From: an uncultured Kiritimatiellota bacterium
GTDB taxonomy: Bacteria; Verrucomicrobiota; Kiritimatiellia; RFP12; UBA1067
Assembly (NCBI GenBank): GCA_934635045.1
Contig: CAKTZA010000033.1
Coordinates: 1-39,408 of the forward strand
Length of the DNA: 39,408 nucleotides
Reading direction: 5' to 3'
Both the position numbers and the translations under genes were made by a program. The notes beneath the pieces are model-generated. The model was not told the origin of the DNA and did no database searches. It was given only the letters and a program-made list of their open reading frames with translations. Positions 1 through 7,821 of the stretch are shown here, one piece after another (position 1 is the stretch's first letter; the number at the start of each line of letters is the position of its first letter).

Positions 1-148
1 AATAGACGGCGCACTTCAGTCAATAGGGTACGCAACATTTTGAAGATTAGTCAGTCAGCCAACTGGCAAACTCGGGAAGAGCGCGTTGTCTAAGACATGA
101 ACGCAGGGGGCGTGTCTCCTGTGTCGGCAAGGCATTTGGGTATTTTGT
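1..148. other. Upstream non-coding end of window
   Basis: No convincing gene is seen. Open frames here are short or antisense to rfbD. Short direct repeats (AGTCAGTCAG near 49) occur, but nothing identifies an element. Whatever precedes the rfbD promoter is cut off by the window edge. Confidence 0.5.
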
Positions 149-154
149 TATAAT
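149..154 (+). promoter_or_regulatory. -10 box upstream of rfbD
   Basis: TATAAT preceded by TTTTGT. No clear -35 is seen at the 18-bp spacing used elsewhere in this window. The predicted transcript start is about 161, giving a leader of about 60 nt. Confidence 0.6.
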
Positions 155-158
155 ATGG

Positions 159-187
159 GCATCTTGAAACGAATGATTCCAAGATGC
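159..187 (+). promoter_or_regulatory. 5'-end hairpin in rfbD leader
   Basis: GCATCTTG (159-166) and CAAGATGC (180-187) form a perfect 8-bp stem with a 13-base loop. It begins at the predicted transcript start, so it may protect the mRNA 5' end. It could also be an operator. Function is inferred from position only. Confidence 0.4.
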
Positions 188-219
188 GACATCTCATTTG
201 AGGGGTTGTTCTGAAAACG

Positions 220-1089
220 ATGAAGATACTGATTACAGGCGGCAAGGGCATGCTGGGGCGGACGCTCCAGCGCGAACTGGGCGCGGCGCACGAGATTGTC
301 GTCGCGGATCTGCCCGACTGGGACGTCACGGACGACGCGGCGTTCCTGGAACAGACGCTTGCGGTTCGGCCGGACGTGATCGTCCACTGTGCGGCGATGA
401 CGAAGGTCGACGATTGCGAGACGAACCGCGACCTCGCGTTTCGGCTCAACGAGGAGGGGACGCGCAACGTCGCCCTTGCGGCGAAGACGTGCGGCGCGCG
501 GCTCATCGCGATCTCGACGGACTACGTCTTTTCGGGCGAGCCGCCGCGCGAGCCGTGGGCGTGGAGCGAGACGGACATTCCGCGTCCGCAGACGGTCTAC
601 GGGGCCTCGAAGTTCGCTGGCGAGCAGATGGTGCAGATGATCCATCCCGACAACTCGGTCATCCTCCGCATCGCGTGGCTCTACGGCGCGGGCGGGCCGT
701 CATTCGTCCACACGATGGCGCGGCTCGGCGCGCAGGAGGGGGCACCGCTCAAGGTCGTGAATGACCAGCGCGGCAACCCGACCTCGACGAAGGTCGTTGC
801 GGACGTGATTCGCTTTCTCCTCACGCGCCCCGATGTCTCGGGCATCGTCCACGGCACCTGCGAGGAACAGTGCACGTGGTACGAGCTGACGCAGGAGCTG
901 TTCCGTCTGCTGGGGCTGAAACGGGCTGTCGTGCCCTGCACGACGGCGGAGTTCCCGCGCCCGGCGCCGCGTCCGCGCAACTCGGCCCTGAAGAAGAGCG
1001 TCCTCAATGTGCTCGGCTACCGCACGCCCGACTGGAAGACGGCGCTCGCCGACTTCGTGGCTCAGGGGCAGCCCCTCTTGGTGGCGTAA
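220..1089 (+). CDS. rfbD: dTDP-4-dehydrorhamnose reductase (RfbD family)
   Basis: This 289-residue protein is an extended short-chain dehydrogenase of the RmlD/RfbD family. The family reduces dTDP-4-dehydro-L-rhamnose to dTDP-L-rhamnose with NAD(P)H in the cytoplasm, the last step of the nucleotide-sugar precursor for O-antigen or other surface glycans. The N-terminus carries the Rossmann loop GGKGMLG (residues 7-13). STDYVFSG sits near residue 100, and the YxxxK pair is Y127/K131 in VYGASKFAGE. Length is normal for the family. The ATG at 220 follows a weak AGGGG at about 200. No rfbA, rfbB or rfbC genes are adjacent, so it appears as a single gene behind its own promoter. Related RmlD-like enzymes such as the MAT2B type are similar, so the exact substrate is probable, not certain. 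Confidence 0.85.
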   Translation: MKILITGGKGMLGRTLQRELGAAHEIVVADLPDWDVTDDAAFLEQTLAVRPDVIVHCAAMTKVDDCETNRDLAFRLNEEGTRNVALAAKTCGARLIAISTDYVFSGEPPREPWAWSETDIPRPQTVYGASKFAGEQMVQMIHPDNSVILRIAWLYGAGGPSFVHTMARLGAQEGAPLKVVNDQRGNPTSTKVVADVIRFLLTRPDVSGIVHGTCEEQCTWYELTQELFRLLGLKRAVVPCTTAEFPRPAPRPRNSALKKSVLNVLGYRTPDWKTALADFVAQGQPLLVA

Positions 1090-1187
1090 GCGTGGTGGCG
1101 TCGGGGCGGCGGCAGTCGTTTTGTGGACGCCGCCGTTTGCAGATTGTCCCCTTGCCGCGAGCCGAGTGGCAGGGGGTGCGTGAAATA

Positions 1188-1196
1188 TGGTATAAT
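1188..1196 (+). promoter_or_regulatory. Extended -10 promoter of alaS
   Basis: TGGTATAAT followed by GCGC, the same form as many promoters in this window. The hexamer 18 bp upstream (TGGCAG) is a poor -35, so the extended TGG may carry recognition. The leader is about 32 nt. Confidence 0.65.
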
Positions 1197-1234
1197 GCGC
1201 AAATTCAAACAGATTTCAGACTGAAGGCATCGAA

Positions 1235-3103
1235 ATGGCAAAGACCGACATCACGGCGGACGAGCTCCGCGACCTCTATCTCACGTTCTTCGAGTCGAAG
1301 GGACACAAGATCATCCCCGGCGCCTCGGTGATTCCCGAAAACGACCCGACCGTCCTCTTCACGACGGCCGGCATGCATCCGCTCGTGCCGTACCTGATGG
1401 GCGCGATGGAGCATCCGGCGGGAACGCGCCTCACCGACGTGCAGAAGTGCGTCCGCACGGGCGACATCGACGCGGTCGGCGACGCGGCGCACCTCACGTT
1501 CTTCGAGATGCTCGGCAACTGGTCCCTGAACGACTACTTCAAGAAGGAGGCGATCAGCTGGTCGTTCGAGTTCCTCACGACGAAGCTCGGCTTCTCGCCC
1601 GAACAGCTCAACGTCACGGTGTTCCGCGGCGAGGGCAAGCCGGGCGAAGACGGCTACATTCCCGCCGACGAGGAGGCCGTCGCGATCTGGAAGTCGCTGG
1701 GGCTTCCCGACGAGCGGATCTTCCGCCTGCCGCGCGAGGACAACTGGTGGGGCCCGGCGGGCACGACCGGCCCGTGCGGCCCCGACACCGAGATGTTCAT
1801 CGACACGGGCAAGCCGAAGTGCGGGCCCGACTGCCGTCCCGGCTGCTCGTGCGGCAAGTACATCGAGATCTGGAACGACGTCTTCATGCAGTACCTCAAG
1901 AACGAGGAGGGCAAATTCGTTCCGCTCGGCCGCCACAACGTCGACACGGGCATGGGCGTCGAGCGCACGGTCTGCATGATGACGGGCGCGCCGACCGTCT
2001 ACGACACCGAGATCTTCAAGCCGATCATGGAGAAGATCGACGAACTGCGCGGGGAGAGCGGCGGAATGGACGGGGGCTCTGGCGCCCCCGCGCCCGGGCC
2101 CATGGATGAGAAAGATGTTTTGAAGGCTCGCCGCATCATCGCCGACCATATGCGCACGGCGACGTTCATCCTCTGCGACCCGAAGGGCGGCGTGAAGCCG
2201 GGCAACGTGGGCGCGAACTACGTGTTGCGGCGGCTCATCCGCCGCGCCGTGCGCTACGCGCGCCAGCTCGGCATCGCCGAGGGCTTCACCGTGAAGCTCG
2301 CCGAGGTGATCTGCGAGAAGTACAGTCACGTCTACCCGGAACTCAAGGCGAATCTCGCGCAGTGCCGCCTCGACCTGGAGGCGGAGGAGAAGCGGTTCAA
2401 CGCGACGCTCGACAAGGGCGAGGCGATGTACCAGAAGGTCGCCGAACAGCTGAAGGCGCACGGCCAGTCGCAGATCAGCGGCAAGACCGCGTTCAAGCTC
2501 TACGACACGTTCGGCTTCCCGTTCGAGATGACGTGCGAGATGGCGGCGAAGGACGGTCTCACGGTCGACAAGGCGGGCTTCGAGGAGGCGAACCGCAAGC
2601 ACCAGGAGCTGTCGCGCACGACGAGCGCGGGCGCGTTCAAGGCGGGGTTGCAGGACAACTCGGCGGTCGTCACGCGCATGCACACGGCGACGCACCTCCT
2701 GCACGCGGCGCTCCATCAGGTGCTCGGCCCGACGGCGCTCCAGAAGGGCTCGAACATCACGGCCGAGCGTCTGCGCTTCGACTTCACCTGGCCGCAGCCG
2801 ATGACGGCGGAGGAGAAGGCGAAGGTCGAGGAACTCGTCAACAAGTGGATCGCCGAGGGCATTCCCGTCACGAAGAAGATGACGACCGTCGAGGAGGCGA
2901 AGAAGGAGGGCGCGATGGCGCTTTTCGGCGCGAAGTACGGCGACCAGGTCTCGCTCTACTCGATCGGCGACATCTCGAAGGAGATCTGCTGCGGCCCGCA
3001 CGTCGCGAACACGCAGGAGCTCGGCAGCTTCAAGATCACGAAGGAGCAGAGCTCGTCCGCCGGCGTCCGCCGCATCAAGGCGGTCATCGGCAACCTGAGC
3101 TGA
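1235..3103 (+). CDS. alaS: Compact alanyl-tRNA synthetase
   Basis: Charges tRNA-Ala with alanine in the cytoplasm. The N-terminal class II catalytic domain is plain (residues about 1-430, with FFESKGHKIIP and FTTAGMHPLVPYLMG). The editing core has HTATH (H483, H487) and CCGPH (C585-H589), where most AlaRS have CGGTH. At 622 residues it is far shorter than the usual roughly 870. The beta-barrel segment that normally precedes the HxxxH motif is missing, and the chain ends shortly after the CxxxH region, so the oligomerising C-Ala domain is absent. A cysteine-rich insert (C196, C200, C204, C206) could bind zinc. Short AlaRS of this plan exist in some bacterial groups, so this is probably the normal enzyme and not a broken gene. 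The start follows GAAGGCATCGAA with a good Shine-Dalgarno-like GAAGG. Confidence 0.92.
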   Translation: MAKTDITADELRDLYLTFFESKGHKIIPGASVIPENDPTVLFTTAGMHPLVPYLMGAMEHPAGTRLTDVQKCVRTGDIDAVGDAAHLTFFEMLGNWSLNDYFKKEAISWSFEFLTTKLGFSPEQLNVTVFRGEGKPGEDGYIPADEEAVAIWKSLGLPDERIFRLPREDNWWGPAGTTGPCGPDTEMFIDTGKPKCGPDCRPGCSCGKYIEIWNDVFMQYLKNEEGKFVPLGRHNVDTGMGVERTVCMMTGAPTVYDTEIFKPIMEKIDELRGESGGMDGGSGAPAPGPMDEKDVLKARRIIADHMRTATFILCDPKGGVKPGNVGANYVLRRLIRRAVRYARQLGIAEGFTVKLAEVICEKYSHVYPELKANLAQCRLDLEAEEKRFNATLDKGEAMYQKVAEQLKAHGQSQISGKTAFKLYDTFGFPFEMTCEMAAKDGLTVDKAGFEEANRKHQELSRTTSAGAFKAGLQDNSAVVTRMHTATHLLHAALHQVLGPTALQKGSNITAERLRFDFTWPQPMTAEEKAKVEELVNKWIAEGIPVTKKMTTVEEAKKEGAMALFGAKYGDQVSLYSIGDISKEICCGPHVANTQELGSFKITKEQSSSAGVRRIKAVIGNLS

Positions 3104-3113
3104 GCGCGCGTCG

Positions 3114-3129
3114 CCCTGAAGCAGGGTTC
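3114..3129 (+). terminator. Weak hairpin after alaS
   Basis: CCCTG (3114-3118) and CAGGG (3122-3126) can form a five-bp stem with a three-base loop just after the alaS stop. Only TTCC follows, so it is at best a weak intrinsic terminator. Confidence 0.25.
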
Positions 3130-3153
3130 CTGAAGAAAAAGCAGTCCGCCCTC

Positions 3154-3183
3154 TTGATACCCCATACCCCTTTGTGGTATACT
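3154..3183 (+). promoter_or_regulatory. Promoter of metal-sensor/ATPase operon
   Basis: TTGATA (3154-3159), an 18-bp spacer, then TATACT (3178-3183) inside TGTGGTATACTACGCGC. The downstream gene encodes a CsoR-family repressor, so this promoter is probably autoregulated. No clear CsoR palindrome was identified. Confidence 0.65.
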
Positions 3184-3215
3184 ACGCGCCACAAAGGTTC
3201 AAAAGGAAAATCAAG

Positions 3216-3494
3216 ATGAAAGACTGCTACAATCAGAAGCAGATGGTGGTTCGGCTCAACCGCGTTCAGGGCCAGGTCGCCGCCATCAAGCGCATGGTCG
3301 AGGACGACGATGCGAAGTGCGAGGACATCATGATCCAGATCAATGCGGCGGATGCCGCGCTGCATCGCATCGGGCTCCTGATCCTTGAGGGGCACCTCGG
3401 CCATTGCGTGCGCAAGGGCATCGAGGCGGGCCATGCCGACGAGGCCATCGAGAAGTTCACGGAATCGCTGGAACAGTACGTGGGCATCAAGTAG
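3216..3494 (+). CDS. CsoR/RcnR-family metal-sensing repressor
   Basis: A 92-residue all-helical DUF156 protein. Family members bind promoter DNA as tetramers and release it when metal binds. The CsoR copper-site pattern is present: C35 (in AKCEDI) plus H60 and C64 (in GHLGHC), matching the Cys-His-Cys set of copper-sensing CsoR. An open frame extends upstream to a GTG at 3174, but that lies inside the promoter. The ATG at 3216, preceded by AAAAGGAAAA, is therefore the chosen start. The gene lies 14 bases before a P-type metal ATPase gene, so it probably represses export of the same metal. Copper is favoured by the ligand set, but other CsoR-family members sense other metals or sulfur species. 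The protein begins MKDCYNQK. Confidence 0.85.
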   Translation: MKDCYNQKQMVVRLNRVQGQVAAIKRMVEDDDAKCEDIMIQINAADAALHRIGLLILEGHLGHCVRKGIEAGHADEAIEKFTESLEQYVGIK

Positions 3495-3508
3495 AAGGGG
3501 GCGTCGTC

Positions 3509-5161
3509 ATGGGTTGTTGCTGTTGCGAAGAGTCGGCGAAGCGCCGTCCTGCCGGGGAGGCGTCCGTCTGGGCGCGGCTCGATGCGCGGGCCGCAGGGCT
3601 CTGCGAGGCGGCGGAGTCGTGGTGGGTGATTGCGGCAAGCGGCCTTTGCGTGCTGGTGGGCTTTGTCCTTCACCTGAAAGGGGGACACGTCGGGTGTGAA
3701 GGCGGCTCGCCGTGGTGGGATCCCGCGCTGGTGGCCGTCTTGCTGTGCGGCCTTCCGATGGCGTACCAGGCGCTCAAGGCCCTGTTCGTGCGGCACAAGA
3801 TCACGTCCGGCCTCCTGATCACGATGGCGATGATTGCCGCGATCGCGATCGGCGAGCTGTTCGCGGCGGGCGAGGTGGCGTTCATCATGGCGATCGGCGA
3901 GAAGCTGGAGGACTTCACCGTCGGGCGCGCCTCGAAGGGCGTGAAGGCGCTGATTCGCCTGAAGGACGCGGTGAAGAAGGACATCGCGGTGGGTGAGATC
4001 GTGGCCGTGGCGCCGGGCGAGGCGTTCTCGTGCGACGGCGTGGTGACGGGCGGCGAGACGACGGTGGACCAGTCCATCGTCACGGGCGAGTCCGTGCCCG
4101 TCAAGAAGGTCGCGGGCGATCCCGTCTACACGGGCACGCTGAACCGCTATGGACGGATCGAGATCCGCGCGACCGCCGTCGGGGCGGACACGAGCCTCGA
4201 AAAGATCATCCGCCTCGTCAACGAGGCGAACAACCACAAGGCGCCGATGCAGCGCCTGGCGGACCGCTGGGCGTCGGTGCTCGTGCCCGTCGCCCTCTGC
4301 GTCGCGGTCGCCACGCTCGTCGTCTGCCACTTCGCGTTCGGCATCGAGCTGCGCGCGAGCCTGACCCGCGCGGTGACGGTGCTCGTGACGTTCTGCCCGT
4401 GTGCGCTCGCGCTCGCCACGCCGACTTCGGTGATGGCCGCGATCGGCCAGGCGACGAAGCGCGGCGTGCTCGTGAAGACGGGCGAGGCGCTGGAGCGGAT
4501 GGGCGCGGTCGATACCGTGACCTTCGACAAGACCGGCACGCTCACGAAGGGCACGTGGGCGAACGCGCTCGCCCGCGATGCGGACGGACGCATCCTCGCG
4601 GGGGCGAACATGGACGTGGCGGACGAGCTGCGCGAGACGGCGCCGGAGACGGTGCGGCGCCTCCGCGCGCTCGGCGTGCGGTCGTACCTCCTGACGGGCG
4701 ACCACCGGGAGATCGCGGAGAAGTTCGCCGCCGCGTGCGGCATCACGGACGTCCGGGCCGACCTCCTGCCGGAGGAGAAGGTGAACGCCGTCAAGGCGCT
4801 GACGGCCGAGGGGCGGCACGTCGCGATGGTCGGGGACGGCGTGAACGACGCCGCCGCGATGAAGTACGCCGACGTGGGCATCGCGATGGCGGGCGCGGGC
4901 ACGGACGTCGCGACGGAGGCGAGCGACATCGCCATCATGAACGACGACATCGCGTCCGTCGCCTACCTGAAACGCCTTGCGAAGGCCTGCCTGAACACGA
5001 TCCGCTTCAACATTACGCTCTCGATGGGCATCAACTTCGTGGCGGTGCTGCTGGGCGTCCTCGGCATCATGTCGCCGGTCGTCGGCGCGCTCGTCCACAA
5101 CGGCGGCTCGCTGCTGGTCGTGCTGAACGCCGCGCTCCTCTACGACCGCCGGTTCCGCTGA
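3509..5161 (+). CDS. P1B-type metal ATPase lacking most of the N-domain
   Basis: Membrane metal pump related to CopA/ZntA. Visible parts are a Cys-rich start (MGCCCCEES), no HMA domain, two N-terminal membrane helices, the ITSGLLITMAMIAAIAIGEL pair, the actuator TGES loop, the CPC motif (C296-C298), phosphorylation site D340 in DKTGTLTKG, TGD at D398, and GDGVND (D443-D447). The last membrane segment holds VHNGGSLLVVLNA, closer to Zn/Cd-type pumps than to Cu-type pumps. Only 58 residues separate DKTG from TGD, where relatives have about 150, so the ATP-binding N-domain with its HP motif is essentially gone while the frame stays open. The ATG at 3509 has GAAGGGGG upstream. An open frame continues further upstream but overlaps the sensor gene. 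It may be a degenerate pump, a partner-dependent one, or an assembly deletion. Confidence 0.85.
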   Translation: MGCCCCEESAKRRPAGEASVWARLDARAAGLCEAAESWWVIAASGLCVLVGFVLHLKGGHVGCEGGSPWWDPALVAVLLCGLPMAYQALKALFVRHKITSGLLITMAMIAAIAIGELFAAGEVAFIMAIGEKLEDFTVGRASKGVKALIRLKDAVKKDIAVGEIVAVAPGEAFSCDGVVTGGETTVDQSIVTGESVPVKKVAGDPVYTGTLNRYGRIEIRATAVGADTSLEKIIRLVNEANNHKAPMQRLADRWASVLVPVALCVAVATLVVCHFAFGIELRASLTRAVTVLVTFCPCALALATPTSVMAAIGQATKRGVLVKTGEALERMGAVDTVTFDKTGTLTKGTWANALARDADGRILAGANMDVADELRETAPETVRRLRALGVRSYLLTGDHREIAEKFAAACGITDVRADLLPEEKVNAVKALTAEGRHVAMVGDGVNDAAAMKYADVGIAMAGAGTDVATEASDIAIMNDDIASVAYLKRLAKACLNTIRFNITLSMGINFVAVLLGVLGIMSPVVGALVHNGGSLLVVLNAALLYDRRFR

Positions 5162-5173
5162 CGGCGCGGCGTA

Positions 5174-5182
5174 TGGTATAAT
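5174..5182 (+). promoter_or_regulatory. Extended -10 promoter of proB
   Basis: TGGTATAAT followed by ACGCGG. The hexamer 18 bp upstream is TTCCGC, a weak -35. Predicted leader is about 27 nt. Confidence 0.6.
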
Positions 5183-5215
5183 ACGCGGACAGCACATTCA
5201 GGAAAGTCCATCAGC

Positions 5216-5974
5216 ATGAAAATCGTCGTCAAGGTCGGCACCCACGCCATCGCCGCGAAGAGCGGCCATCCGGACCATGCGGCCCTGCGCCGCCTCGTCG
5301 CGCAGCTCTCGCGCCTCCGCAAGGACGGGCATGAGGTCTTCTTCGTCTCGTCCGGCGCCGTCGCGGCCGGGGTCGAGGCGCTGGGGCTGAAGGCGCGCCC
5401 GAAGGACGTCAACGACGTGCAGATGTGCGCGGCGGTCGGCCAGGCGCGGTTCATCGGCGAGTACGAGCACTTCTTCGGCGTCGAGGGCGTGCGGATCGGC
5501 CAGTTCCTCCTCACGCACTACGACTTCGAGGACCGCCGCCGCAGCCAGAACGTGAAGAAGGCCCTCGACCGCCTCGTCAAGGCCGGCATCGTGCCGATCA
5601 TCAACGAGAACGACGTCGTGGCGGACGAGGAGCTGAAGGGCCAGACCTTCGGCGACAACGACTGGCTCTCGTTCCTGATCGCGAAGCTCGTCAAGGCCGA
5701 CGCGCTCGTTCTGCTGACGACGGTGGACGGGCTGCTCGACTCGCAGGGGCGGCGCATCCCGGAGGTCGCGAGCTTCCGCCACGTGAAGGCGCTCGTGCGC
5801 CCCGGCGAGAAGGGGAACCTCTCGAAGGGCGGCATGGACTCGAAGCTCAAGGCCGTCCGCGCGGCCGTCAAGGCGGGCATCGACACGTACATCGCGAACG
5901 GGCGCAAGACCGTCTTCCCCGCGCTGTTCGCGGGCCGTGTGGTCGGCACGTTCTTCCCTGGTTCCGCGCTCTGA
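5216..5974 (+). CDS. proB: Glutamate 5-kinase, short form
   Basis: Phosphorylates L-glutamate to gamma-glutamyl phosphate, the first step of proline synthesis in the cytoplasm. The amino-acid-kinase fold is clear: MKIVVKVGTHAI at the start, VSSGAVAAGVEALGL near residue 45, PIINENDVV near residue 125, FGDNDWLSFLIAKLVKAD near 145, and GGMDSKLKAV near 205. At 252 residues it has only the kinase domain, and the C-terminal PUA domain found in E. coli ProB is absent, as in many shorter homologues. proA is not adjacent. The ATG at 5216 follows CAGGAAAGTCC with a good Shine-Dalgarno-like AGGAAAG. A single-gene unit under its own promoter is likely. Confidence 0.9.
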   Translation: MKIVVKVGTHAIAAKSGHPDHAALRRLVAQLSRLRKDGHEVFFVSSGAVAAGVEALGLKARPKDVNDVQMCAAVGQARFIGEYEHFFGVEGVRIGQFLLTHYDFEDRRRSQNVKKALDRLVKAGIVPIINENDVVADEELKGQTFGDNDWLSFLIAKLVKADALVLLTTVDGLLDSQGRRIPEVASFRHVKALVRPGEKGNLSKGGMDSKLKAVRAAVKAGIDTYIANGRKTVFPALFAGRVVGTFFPGSAL

Positions 5975-5980
5975 CCGGCG

Positions 5981-6009
5981 TTGACGCTTCGCCCGTTTTC
6001 GGGTATACT
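5981..6009 (+). promoter_or_regulatory. Promoter of DRTGG/PHP operon
   Basis: TTGACG (5981-5986), a 17-bp spacer, then TATACT (6004-6009) in GGGTATACTG. The leader is about 48 nt and carries GAAGGGAA before the first ATG. Confidence 0.65.
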
Positions 6010-6063
6010 GTCTTCTGTGTCGAACAACCGAAAACCTGTTCTAACGAGAAGGGAACCCTGAAC

Positions 6064-6399
6064 ATGACGATAGCCGATGTGGTGAAGGTGCTGGACGGCA
6101 AGCTAATGGCCGGCGACGGGGAGAGCCCGCGCGCGGTCGGCGCGGTCGTCGCGAACGACCTCATGAGCGACGTGCTGCTGGACGATTCGGACGACATCCT
6201 GCTCCTGACGTCGCTGGCGAGCGACCAGGCGATCCGCACGGCGCACATCGTCGGCGCGATGGGCGTCGTCGTCCACAACGCGAAGCCGCTCTCGCAGACG
6301 ATGCTGGAGGTCGCGAACAGCCTGCACATCCCGCTCGTCTCCTCGCCACTCACGAAGTACGAGGCGTGCGTGCGGATGCATGACGCGCTCCGGCGCTGA
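6064..6399 (+). CDS. DRTGG-like domain protein 1
   Basis: A 111-residue protein resembling stand-alone DRTGG domains. It has an N-terminal helix and strand (MTIADVVKVLDGKLM), a VVANDLMSDVLLDDSDDILLL core and an AMGVVVHNAKPLSQTMLEVA segment ending in a conserved-looking IPLVSSPLTKYEACVRM. DRTGG domains also occur in phosphotransacetylases and in small proteins of clostridial and Thermotoga hydrogenase loci. Their biochemical role is not established. An open frame runs far upstream inside proB, but the ATG at 6064 sits behind GAAGGGAACCCTGAAC and a promoter, so it is the true start. This is the first gene of a four-gene operon that also holds a second DRTGG-like protein, a CBS-HATPase and a PHP protein. 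Confidence 0.7.
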   Translation: MTIADVVKVLDGKLMAGDGESPRAVGAVVANDLMSDVLLDDSDDILLLTSLASDQAIRTAHIVGAMGVVVHNAKPLSQTMLEVANSLHIPLVSSPLTKYEACVRMHDALRR

Positions 6400-6451
6400 C
6401 GCCGGGCGCGGAGTGAGGAACGGGCCTGACGAAACGAAAGGGAGCGTGAAA

Positions 6452-7489
6452 ATGGCCATGCACGACTACGCGCCGGTCATCCTTGAGGGGCAGCCGGGGC
6501 AGGACGACGAGATCCTCGACAAGCGTCCGCCGCTTGACGCGGCCGCGCTGTCGGGCGGCGGCGGCTCCGAGGTCATCATGGAGCTGCTGCAGCGCTTCAA
6601 GGTGCGCGACGTCATGAACCGCAAGGTCTCGTGCGTCGCGCGCGCGGCGTCGCTCCGCGAGGCGCAGCGCGCCATGCGCGAGAGCCGCGTCTCGGGCGTG
6701 CCGGTCGCCGAGAACGGCCGCCTCTACGGCATCGTCTCGGTGAACGACATCATCAACGCGCTCGACGGCGGCTGGATCGACGACCCGTGCGAGACGCGCA
6801 TGGCGACGAACCTCGTCGTGCTGGAGGCGGGCATGCCGCTCGCCTATGCGCTCCGCTACTTCAACAACTACACGTACGGGCGCTTCCCCGTCCTCGACGC
6901 CGACCGTCGGCTCGTCGGCATCATCTCGCAGCGCGACGTCATGCGCGCGCTCCTCCTGGAGCTGACGGTCGAGCTGCGCAAGCTCGAGCGCAAGATCTCC
7001 GACCGTCCGACGGAGCGTCCGAGCGACAAGTACCTCCACCGCGAGTACGCCGTCATCCGCAACGACCTCTCGAACGCCGGCAAGGCCGCGAACGAGATCC
7101 GCCAGATCCTGAAGGAGAAGAAGGTCGACCGGGCGCTCGCGCGCCGCGTCGCCGTCGCCGCGTACGAGCTGGAAATCAACATCTGCATCCACTCCCACGG
7201 CGGCGTCCTCACGTTCATCCTCGCGGACGACAAGATCATCGTGCAGGCGAAGGACCGGGGCCCCGGCATCGCGGACACGGAGTGGGCCTGCCGTGACGGC
7301 ACGTCCACGGCGAACGACTGGATCCGCTCGATGGGCTTCGGCGCGGGCATGGGGCTGTCGAACTCGAAGCGCGTGTCGGACGCCTTCGAGATCCAGAGCG
7401 AGGTCGGGAAGTTCACGCGCGTCATCTGCGCGTTCGACCGTCTCGTGCCGCGCGAAACCGTGGAAAAGGCCAGGAGCGCGGGACGATGA
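6452..7489 (+). CDS. CBS-pair and HATPase (anti-sigma-kinase-like) protein
   Basis: A 345-residue cytoplasmic signalling protein. A CBS-domain pair occupies about residues 45-170 (VRDVMNRKVSCVARAASLRE, then GRFPVLDADRRLVGIISQRD). This is followed by a GHKL-type ATPase domain at about 205-340 (AYELEINICIHSHGG as the N-box, KDRGPGIAD as the G1-box, GFGAGMGLSNSKRVSD as the G2-box). The ATPase half resembles RsbW/SpoIIAB serine kinases that act on anti-sigma partners. CBS pairs often sense adenine nucleotides. The ATG at 6452 follows AAAGGGAGCG, and 24 upstream in-frame codons were rejected as untranslated leader. The stop overlaps the next start as ATGA, implying translational coupling. As recalled, the same gene order precedes Fe-only hydrogenase genes in clostridia, but no hydrogenase gene is in this window. 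Confidence 0.8.
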   Translation: MAMHDYAPVILEGQPGQDDEILDKRPPLDAAALSGGGGSEVIMELLQRFKVRDVMNRKVSCVARAASLREAQRAMRESRVSGVPVAENGRLYGIVSVNDIINALDGGWIDDPCETRMATNLVVLEAGMPLAYALRYFNNYTYGRFPVLDADRRLVGIISQRDVMRALLLELTVELRKLERKISDRPTERPSDKYLHREYAVIRNDLSNAGKAANEIRQILKEKKVDRALARRVAVAAYELEINICIHSHGGVLTFILADDKIIVQAKDRGPGIADTEWACRDGTSTANDWIRSMGFGAGMGLSNSKRVSDAFEIQSEVGKFTRVICAFDRLVPRETVEKARSAGR

Positions 7490-7821
7490 CGCTGGAAGAG
7501 ATTCGCGAGAAGGTCGGCGGCACGGTCGCCGTCGCGGCGGACGGTGCGGCGGCGCACGGCTGCTACGTCGGCGACCTGCTGTCGGACGTGATGGGCCACG
7601 CGGGCGAGGGCTGCGCGCTCGTCACCATCCAGAACCACCTCAACACGATCGCCGTCTGTACGCTCGTCGGCTGCGAAGTGATCGTCCTCTGCCACGGCCG
7701 TCCCGTGCCGCCCGACATGGCGGAGGCCGCCGCGCGCGAGGGCGTCGCGATCGTCGTCACGCCGCTGTCGCAGTATGCGGCGGCGCTCGCCCTCCGGGAG
7801 CTGCCGCCGGCGGACAGGTGA
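7486..7821 (+). CDS. DRTGG-like domain protein 2
   Basis: A second 111-residue DRTGG-like protein, clearly a relative of the one at 6064. It starts MTLEEIREKVGGTV, has the core YVGDLLSDVMGHAGEGCALV, and ends with a GVAIVVTPLSQYAAAL segment like that in its sibling. The ATGA overlap with the CBS-HATPase gene and the one-base TGATG overlap with the PHP gene show a tightly packed operon. Two DRTGG-like proteins flanking an anti-sigma-type kinase suggests they are its partners or substrates, though this is inference. No catalytic motif is visible. Confidence 0.7.
   Translation: MTLEEIREKVGGTVAVAADGAAAHGCYVGDLLSDVMGHAGEGCALVTIQNHLNTIAVCTLVGCEVIVLCHGRPVPPDMAEAAAREGVAIVVTPLSQYAAALALRELPPADR

Noticed and set aside
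1167..1172. TGGCAG as half of a sigma-54 site before alaS
   Set aside because: There is no TTGC-type -12 at the right spacing, and a normal TATAAT follows.
1205..3001. Long open frame on the minus strand across alaS (arginine-rich product)
   Set aside because: It mirrors the GC-rich codons of alaS, has low-complexity Arg/Ala-rich sequence, and no start signal. Similar frames at 3266-5197, 8588-11293, 29906-32722 and 35349-38183 have the same cause.
3174..3215. Upstream GTG start for the CsoR-type gene
   Set aside because: It lies within the promoter. The ATG at 3216 has AAAAGGAAAA before it.
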